In this document: one piece after another, positions 58,543 to 64,000 of the stretch | Position numbering within the stretch: position 1 is the stretch's first letter | Layout of the letters: every line of letters begins with the position of its first letter | Origin: Actinomyces israelii DSM 43320 | GTDB lineage: Bacteria; Actinomycetota; Actinomycetes; Actinomycetales; Actinomycetaceae | Length of the DNA stretch: 64,000 bases | NCBI RefSeq assembly: GCF_000711965.1 | Contig: NZ_JONS01000017.1 | Coordinates: 24,579 to 88,578, forward strand | Reading direction: 5' to 3' | The notes under the pieces: model-generated | Seen by the model: the letters and a program-made list of their open reading frames with translations, nothing else | What the model was told of the DNA's origin: nothing | Databases searched by the model: none | Made by a program: the position numbers and the translations under genes

Positions 58543-61500
58543 TCACGACCACGGGTAGGGCCCGCCTCCGCGACGCGCGGCGGCCCGCCGGGGCCCGGTG
58601 GCGGGCCGCCCCGGCGTCGAAGGGCCCGTGGGAGTCTCGGCCGGCGAGGCGACCGCCGCGCTCGTCCGCCGTCCCCCGGCCGCGCTCGTCCGCCGTCCCC
58701 CGGCCGTGCCCGCCGCCCGGTCGCCCGCGCGGTCCCGACGCCCTGCGGCCTCCGCTCCGCTCCCAGCAACCTGGCGACAGCCACCGGCCTGCCGGTTCTG
58801 AGCCGCCCGGCCTGCGGACCCGGCGACGTCCGACCGGGGCTCACCGGCCCGCCCGAAGACGACCCGCTCAACGACCCGACGGGCGTGCCGGGCGCGCCGC
58901 CGGTAGAGGTCCTCCAGCTCGCGCTCCCGCCCCGGGGCCATGCCCACCAGGCGGCCGACCAGGCGGATCTCGCGCAGACCGTTGGGCAGGACCTCGATGC
59001 GCTCCCCGTGGTCCCGCCCGGTGCCCAGCACCGTCGCCGCCCGCACGCGCGAGGCCAGCAGCCAGGCGCCGCGCAGGTCGGCCTCCTCGGCCTCGGTGAG
59101 CAGGCCCGCCGAGCGTGCCGCGCTCAGGGCCGCGAGCGTCGACGTCGTGCGCAGCCCCGGTACTCGCGCCGCGTGCTGGAGCTGGAGGACCTGCGCCGCC
59201 CACTCGACGTCGGACAGGCCGCCGGGCCCGAGCTTGAGGTGGCGCGCGGGCGTCGTGCCGCGCGGGAGGCGCTCGGCCTCCATGCGCGCCTTGAGACGGC
59301 GGATCTCCCGCATGTCGTTGTCGTCCAGGCCGTCCGGGCTCCAGCGCAGGGGCGCCACGAGCTCCTCGAAGGCGCGCCCGAGCCCGGGGTCACCGGCGCA
59401 GGCCCGGGCCCGCAGGAGCGCCTGGCGCTCCCACACCGCCGACCACCGCTCGTAGTAGTCGGCGTACGAGCCCAGCGAGCGGCTCATCGGGCCCTGACGT
59501 CCCTCCGGACGCAGGTCCGCATCGACCTCGAAGGGGTGCGGCTGGGCCTGGGAGAGCAGGCGCACCACCCAGCGGGCGACCGCCTCGGCCTCGTCGGCGG
59601 CCGCGCGCGGGTCGGCACCGGGGCGGACATCGTGGACGAACAGGACGTCGGCGTCGGAGGCGTAGGCGGTCTCGGCCCCACCCAGGCGCCCCATGGCGAT
59701 CACCGCGTGGCGGGCCAGCGCCCCGGGCCAGGTGCCGTCGGGCTCCGGTCCGGAGGCGAGCGCGGCGGCGCCGTCGCGCAGGGCGATGACCATGCCGGCG
59801 GCCAGGCTGAGCACCCCGTCGAGAACCGCGTCGGTGGTGTCGGTCAGGATGCCGGCGGTGCGCTCGGGGTCCACGCCGTCCAGGGAGTCCGCCAGCGCGG
59901 CGCGGACAAGCTCGCGGGTGCGCACGCTCATGACCGCGTGCACCGCCTCCGCCGCCTGGCGCTCCAGGCCCGGCTCGTCGTCGGCGGTCAGGACGCGTCG
60001 CCGCAGAAGACTGCGGACCTCCGAGCGCAGGACGGCGGGATCACGGGCGGCCAGCTCGCCGGCGTCGTCGAGCCAGGCGATCGACTCCGGCCTCTCGGCC
60101 AGGCGCTCGGTGGTCCACCGGGCGCCGGACAGGACGTGGCACAGGGACTGGGCGGCGGCCCGGGAGTCCCGCAGCATCGCCAGGTACCAGTGGGTGCCGC
60201 CGATCCGCTCCGACAGGAGCCGGAAGGACAGCAGGCCGTTGTCCGGGTCGGGGCCCCGGCCGAGCCAGCCGATCATGACGGGCAGGAGCTGGCGCTGGAT
60301 CGCCGCGCGCCGGCTGACCCCCTCGGTCAGGGCGTGGATGTGGCGCAGGGCGCCGTCGGGGTCGAGGTAGCCCACCGCCTTGAGTCGCTCGCGCGCCGCC
60401 TGCGGGCTCAGTGCCATCTCGTCGGCGCTCAGCGTCGCCGCCACCGTGAGCAGCGGCCGGTAGTAGATCTCCTCGTGGAGGGCGCGCACGCGCCGGCGCA
60501 CCGCGGTGAAGGTCGCCCACAGCGCCTCGGGCTCGCCCATGACGCGCCGGTCGATGCCCCGCCCCAGGCGGCGCAGGGCGTCCTCGCCGCGCGGCAGGTC
60601 GTGGGTGCGCTGGAGGCGGTAGAGCTGGCTGCGGTGCTCCAGCAGCCGCAGCAGCCGGTAGCAGGAGTCCAGCTCGGCGGCGTCGGAGCGTCCGACGTAC
60701 CCGGCCGCCGACAGCTCGGCCAGGGCGCCGAGCGTGGAGCGCACGTGCAGGCGCGCGTCGCCGCGCCCGTGGACGAGCTGGAGGAGCTGGACGGTGAACT
60801 CCACGTCCCGCAGCCCGCCGGGACCGAGCTTGATGCGGCGGTCCTCCCGCCCGGCCCTGCCGGACTCGTTCTCCACGCGCCGGCGCATGGCCCGGGCGTC
60901 GTCCACGAAGTTCTCCCGGCTGCTGGCCCGCCACACGAAGGGGTCGACGGCGCGCGCGTAGGCGGCGCCGAGCCGGGCGTCCCCGGCGCAGGGGCGGGCC
61001 TTGAGCAGCGCCTGAAACTCCCAGGAGGATGCCCAGCGCTCGTAGTAGGTCACGTGCGACTCCAGGGTGCGCACCAGCGCCCCGTCCTTGCCCTCGGGAC
61101 GCAGCGCCGTGTCCAGCGGCCACAGGGGCGGCTCCCGCCCGCTGGCCGAGGTGGTGCGGGCCAGCCCGACGGCGAGCTCGGTGCCCAGGCGCACCAGGTC
61201 GTCCTCGTCGACGGGCCGAACGGGTCCGGCGGCCCCCCCGGAGGCGGCAGGGTCGCCAGAGGGGGCAGCGGGGCCCACGACGTAGACGACGTCGACGTCG
61301 GAGACGTAGTTGAGCTCGCGCGCACCAGTCTTGCCCATGGCGACGACGGCGAGGGCCACGGCATCGGCACGGGGCCCGAGACCGGCGCGGGCGATGGTCA
61401 GACCCGCCTCCAGGGCGGCGTCGGCGAGCCTGGTCATGCGCTCGACGACCACGGGGATGTGGGCGAGCGGGTCGGAGCTGGTCAGGTCGTCGGCGGCGAT

Positions 61501-62139
61501 GGCCAGGAGCCGGTCGCGGTAGGCCACGCGCATGGCGGCCGTGGCCGCCTCGATGCGCGCGCGGCGGTTCCCGCCGTCGTCGGCGCCGAGGACGGCTGCG
61601 ACCGCCTCCGCCAGGACGGCGCCCACCGGCGCCTGCCCGGGGGCGTCGATGGCGTGGGCCGTCTCCAGGGCGGCCAGGCGGTCGGGGTGAGCGACCAGGA
61701 AGTCCCCCAGCGCGCGGGAGGAGCCCAGGACGGCCAGGAGCCTACGGCGGTGCTCATCGTGCGCCCGCGTCTCCCGCGCAGGGCCCTCGGCAGAGGTCTC
61801 GGGGCCGACGGGCCCGGCTCCCAGGGGGGCCAGGAGCGCCCGCAGCCCCTCGCCGTCGGGGACGACCGCGCAGGCCAGGCGCACCAGTGAGAGCAGCGCG
61901 AGGTCGGGGTCGGCGGTCTGGCGGATCTCCTCGACGAGCCGGGCCCGGACGGGGTCGAGCCCGCCGTCGCCCGAGGGCGGCTGCGAGACGGGGAGCAGGC
62001 GGCTCAGGGCCTCGTCGTGCAGGCAGGACTCGGCGCGGTCGAGCTCGGCGAATCCCGCGCGCGCCAGTCTTGAGCGCGGGCTCGTGCGCCGTCGGCCGAA
62101 GGGGGGCGAGGAGGTCTCGTTCCAGCGTCCGGTCATCAC
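58543..62139 (-). CDS. glnE: Bifunctional glutamine synthetase adenylyltransferase/adenylyl-removing enzyme
   Basis: Adenylylates and deadenylylates GlnA on Tyr402. The 1198-residue protein has two nucleotidyltransferase domains: GARELNYVSDVDVVYV (about residue 277) and GGAETAYASDADVLFVHD (about 825), each followed by a helical domain. It is longer than the usual 950-1000 residues because of a C-terminal Ala/Gly/Arg-rich tail of about 100 residues (after LYRRRARHARRVVERVVFG), with a twice-repeated GGRRTSAA unit. GTG at 62139 or ATG at 62136. Lies 12 bp after glnA2, probably in one operon with it. Confidence 0.93.
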   Translation of the reverse strand: MMTGRWNETSSPPFGRRRTSPRSRLARAGFAELDRAESCLHDEALSRLLPVSQPPSGDGGLDPVRARLVEEIRQTADPDLALLSLVRLACAVVPDGEGLRALLAPLGAGPVGPETSAEGPARETRAHDEHRRRLLAVLGSSRALGDFLVAHPDRLAALETAHAIDAPGQAPVGAVLAEAVAAVLGADDGGNRRARIEAATAAMRVAYRDRLLAIAADDLTSSDPLAHIPVVVERMTRLADAALEAGLTIARAGLGPRADAVALAVVAMGKTGARELNYVSDVDVVYVVGPAAPSGDPAASGGAAGPVRPVDEDDLVRLGTELAVGLARTTSASGREPPLWPLDTALRPEGKDGALVRTLESHVTYYERWASSWEFQALLKARPCAGDARLGAAYARAVDPFVWRASSRENFVDDARAMRRRVENESGRAGREDRRIKLGPGGLRDVEFTVQLLQLVHGRGDARLHVRSTLGALAELSAAGYVGRSDAAELDSCYRLLRLLEHRSQLYRLQRTHDLPRGEDALRRLGRGIDRRVMGEPEALWATFTAVRRRVRALHEEIYYRPLLTVAATLSADEMALSPQAARERLKAVGYLDPDGALRHIHALTEGVSRRAAIQRQLLPVMIGWLGRGPDPDNGLLSFRLLSERIGGTHWYLAMLRDSRAAAQSLCHVLSGARWTTERLAERPESIAWLDDAGELAARDPAVLRSEVRSLLRRRVLTADDEPGLERQAAEAVHAVMSVRTRELVRAALADSLDGVDPERTAGILTDTTDAVLDGVLSLAAGMVIALRDGAAALASGPEPDGTWPGALARHAVIAMGRLGGAETAYASDADVLFVHDVRPGADPRAAADEAEAVARWVVRLLSQAQPHPFEVDADLRPEGRQGPMSRSLGSYADYYERWSAVWERQALLRARACAGDPGLGRAFEELVAPLRWSPDGLDDNDMREIRRLKARMEAERLPRGTTPARHLKLGPGGLSDVEWAAQVLQLQHAARVPGLRTTSTLAALSAARSAGLLTEAEEADLRGAWLLASRVRAATVLGTGRDHGERIEVLPNGLREIRLVGRLVGMAPGRERELEDLYRRRARHARRVVERVVFGRAGEPRSDVAGSAGRAAQNRQAGGCRQVAGSGAEAAGRRDRAGDRAAGTAGGRRTSAAGGRRTSAAVASPAETPTGPSTPGRPATGPRRAAARRGGGPYPWS
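58655..58702 (-). repeat. 24-bp tandem repeat (two units) in the glnE tail
   Basis: Two identical 24-bp units (58655-58678, 58679-58702) encode the repeated GGRRTSAA in the C-terminal tail of GlnE. The unit is a multiple of three, so copy changes would keep the frame. Confidence 0.8.
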
Positions 62140-62151
62140 GTCGCCACTGGG

Positions 62152-63486
62152 TCAGACGCGCGGCGGGAAGAACTGGCTGAGCTCGAAGGCTGTGACCTGG
62201 GCGTCATAGGCCCGGTACTCGCGGCGCTTGTTGCGCATGAAGTACTCGAAGGCGTCCTCTCCCAGGGTGTCGGCCACCAGGTCGGAGTCGCTCATCGCGG
62301 CCACGGCCCGCTTGAGCGAGGTCGGCAGGGCGCCGATGCCCATGGCCCGGCGCTCGCCCTCGGTCAGCGCCCACACGTCGTCCTCGGTCTCCGAGGGCAG
62401 GTCGTAGCCCTCCTCGATCCCCTTCAGACCCGCCGCCAGAATGACGGCGTAGGCGAGGTAGGGGTTGGCCGAGGAGTCGATGCCGCGGTACTCCACGCGC
62501 ACGGACTGGCCCTTGCCCGGCTTGTGCATGGGCACGCGCACCAGGGCCGAGCGGTTGTTGTGGCCCCAGCACACGTAGCTGGGGGCCTCGTCCCCGCCCC
62601 ACATGCGCTTGTAGGAGTTGACGTGCTGGTTGGTCACCGCGCAGATCTCCGCCGCGTGGTGCAGGAGCCCGGCGATGAAGGAGCGGCCCGTGGCCGACAG
62701 CTGGTACTCGCCAGCGGGGTCGTAGAAGGCGTTGCGATCGCCCTCGAACAGGGAGAAGTGGGTGTGCATGCCCGAGCCGAACCGGTCGGCGAAGGGCTTG
62801 GGCATGAAGGTCGCCAGGCAGCCCTCCTGAAGGGCCACCTCCTCGACGACGGCGCGGAAGGTCATAATGTTGTCCGCCATGGACAGGGCGTCGGCGAAGC
62901 GCAGGTCGATCTCGTTCTGCCCGGGACCGCCCTCGTGGTGGGAGAACTCCACGGAGATGCCCATCTGCTCAAGCATGAGGATGGCCCGGCGCCGGAACTC
63001 GTGGGCGGTGCCGCCTGGCACGTGGTCGAAGTAGCCGGCGTCGTCGGTGGGGCGAATGCGCCCGTCGGGGTCCTGGTTGACGAGGTAGAACTCGATCTCG
63101 GGGTGGATGTAGCAGGTGAAGCCGGCCTCGGCGACCCGTGCCAGCTGGCGCTCCAGCACCGAGCGGGGGTCGGTTCGGGCCGGTTCGCCATCGGGGGTGA
63201 GCACGTCGCAGAACATGCGGGCGACCCCGCCCACGTCGTCGCGCCAGGGCAGCATCTGGAAGGTGGAGGGATCCGGGGCCAGCAGCATGTCGGACTCGAA
63301 GACCCGGGTGAGGCCCTCGATGGCCGAGCCGTCGAAGCCGATGCCCTCCTCGAAGGCGCCCTCGACCTCGGCCGGTGCGATGGCCACGGACTTCAGCCGC
63401 CCGGAGACGTCGGTGAACCACAGCCGGATGAAGCTGATGTCGCGCTCCTCGATGGCGCGGAGCACGTACTCCTGCTGCTTGTCCAT
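62152..63486 (-). CDS. glnA2: Glutamine synthetase, GlnA2 type (no adenylylation site)
   Basis: The ATG at 63486 has AGGAGG 6 nt upstream and yields 444 residues, the usual GlnA2 length. Motifs: FDGSAIEGLTRVFESDM, HPEIEFYLVN, HEGGPGQNEIDLRFADAL, KPFADRFGSGMHTHFSLFE, and RVEYRGIDSSANPYLAYAVILAAG. Where GlnA1 has the adenylylated Tyr, this has Trp (DDVWALTEGERRAMG), so GlnE should not act on it. In mycobacteria the glnE-glnA2 pair also lies next to glnA1. Confidence 0.93.
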   Translation of the reverse strand: MDKQQEYVLRAIEERDISFIRLWFTDVSGRLKSVAIAPAEVEGAFEEGIGFDGSAIEGLTRVFESDMLLAPDPSTFQMLPWRDDVGGVARMFCDVLTPDGEPARTDPRSVLERQLARVAEAGFTCYIHPEIEFYLVNQDPDGRIRPTDDAGYFDHVPGGTAHEFRRRAILMLEQMGISVEFSHHEGGPGQNEIDLRFADALSMADNIMTFRAVVEEVALQEGCLATFMPKPFADRFGSGMHTHFSLFEGDRNAFYDPAGEYQLSATGRSFIAGLLHHAAEICAVTNQHVNSYKRMWGGDEAPSYVCWGHNNRSALVRVPMHKPGKGQSVRVEYRGIDSSANPYLAYAVILAAGLKGIEEGYDLPSETEDDVWALTEGERRAMGIGALPTSLKRAVAAMSDSDLVADTLGEDAFEYFMRNKRREYRAYDAQVTAFELSQFFPPRV

Positions 63487-63776
63487 GGTGCCTCCTGCGC
63501 GGGGGTGTACGACGGCGTTGCCCACTCTTTCACGAAAGCCTACTAAGGCCGATGGGTCCGGCAGGTTTCACACGCCTTTCCCCTTTGCGACAGAAGTGCG
63601 CCTGCTTAGCGGTGCGTGCTCAGCAGGTACTCCCCCTGCTCTGCCGGCAATCAGGCACTGACGTCTGGTCTACGTGCTGTGGCTCGTCGCCTGGCGCAGC
63701 CGTCGGAATCCGTTCCGCAGGATTGATGCCTGACATGGTCGCGCTCGGCCCCGACCGCTGGTGGTGTGTGCGTGTT
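63487..63776. promoter_or_regulatory. Intergenic region upstream of glnA2
   Basis: About 290 bp without a supported gene. It contains a short palindrome CTTTCACGAAAG (63527-63538) about 45 bp ahead of glnA2 and a small inverted repeat AGCAGG/CCTGCT near 63635. No confident -10/-35 could be assigned. It lies between glnA2 and the 3' end of the truncated gene at the right edge, both on the minus strand. Confidence 0.4.
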
Positions 63777-64000
63777 TTAGAAGGGTGGGATGGTGTCGAG
63801 TAGTGGGGTCAGGCCGAGGGTGTGGAGGGCGGGGTGGTAGGGGGTGGTCTCGTAGTCGCCGGGGTTCTCGTTGGGGTGGGGGCCGTGGGTGGTGATGAGG
63901 GGGCTGGTGTGGTGGCCGAGGCCGAGGTCGCCGGGGGTGGTGTCTGGGCTGGTGTGGTTGGTGAGGCCTTTGTGGAGGCGGTCGAGGGTCTGGGGGGTGA
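63777..64000 (-). CDS. 3' end of an unidentified gene (truncated by window edge)
   Basis: The minus strand from 63998 is open to a TAA at 63777-63779, giving 73 C-terminal residues: TPQTLDRLHKGLTNHTSPD, then DLGLGHHTSPLITTHGPHP, NENPGDYETTPYHPALHT, ending LGLTPLLDTIPPF. I do not recognise the family. Thr, Pro, His and Leu dominate, and codons are almost all ACC, CCC, CAC, CTC, which makes the plus strand strikingly G/T-rich and unlike the neighbours. The smooth open frame and clean stop favour real coding, possibly recently acquired. Confidence 0.55.
   Translation of the reverse strand, partial: TPQTLDRLHKGLTNHTSPDTTPGDLGLGHHTSPLITTHGPHPNENPGDYETTPYHPALHTLGLTPLLDTIPPF

Noticed and set aside
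58504..61890. 1128-codon plus-strand open frame antisense to glnE
   Set aside because: Shadow of glnE; no similarity, no start signal.

Overview
The window is high-GC, densely packed DNA from an actinobacterium. Gene content and order point to a facultatively anaerobic member of the Actinomycetaceae (Actinomyces-like). Supporting points are the mycobacterial-style order pgsA-acyltransferase-pimA ... yebC-ruvCAB-yajC-secDF-apt-rel, the order lipB-lipA-DUF4191-glnA ... glnE-glnA2, frequent GTG starts and 4-bp ATGA/GTGA overlaps, and a fermentative pyruvate formate-lyase (PFL) locus. The genus is an inference.

Layout. 1-19 kb is a long minus-strand run: ATP-grasp ligase and FemAB-like transferase (probable peptidoglycan cross-bridge pair), thrS, HIT hydrolase, the phosphatidylinositol mannoside block (pgsA, acyltransferase, pimA), a LemA-like protein, a PrsW-type protease, a Nudix hydrolase, yebC, ruvCAB, yajC-secD-secF, apt and a truncated rel. 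tRNA-Val and tRNA-Gly lie just upstream. 19.4-26.3 kb (+) is a glycogen-to-trehalose operon (glgX-treY-treZ). 26.4-28.3 kb (+) is DUF3000 plus a ribonuclease D-like exonuclease. 28.4-31.7 kb (-) is the PFL locus. Its core enzyme lacks the glycyl-radical tail, which is encoded by a separate 81-aa gene just downstream, followed by pflA. A perfect DosR/DevR-type core palindrome lies upstream of pflB, across the dxs stop codon. 31.9-43.1 kb holds dxs (-), an S9 peptidase, a CLC channel, a small membrane protein (-), pepA, lpd and a 2-oxoacid dehydrogenase E2.

43.2-49.1 kb is an accessory block: a Clp-N/SRPBCC protein with an HTH partner, a TetR regulator divergent from a frameshifted flavin oxidoreductase with a perfect 17-bp inverted repeat between them, and a degenerate kinase with an outer-surface tail. 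49.2-53.5 kb is lipB-lipA-DUF4191-glnA1. Between glnA1 and glnE lies a segment that interrupts the usual neighbourhood: a polar amino-acid ABC transporter, a decayed IS5-type element with intact inverted repeats, a second diverged copy of the last 111 bp of glnA1, and a histidine phosphatase. glnE and glnA2 (-) follow, and the window ends in the 3' end of an unidentified gene of odd composition.

The genes combine into a few modules: nitrogen assimilation (GlnA1 controlled by GlnE, GlnA2, amino-acid uptake), lipoate assembly for the E2 subunit, anaerobic pyruvate cleavage (PflB, glycyl-radical piece, PflA), storage-glucan turnover to trehalose, and envelope building (PIM lipids, Sec accessory complex, cross-bridge enzymes). 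The most notable signals are the split PFL, the DosR-like site at its promoter region, and the glnA 3'-end repeat flanking the transporter/IS segment.
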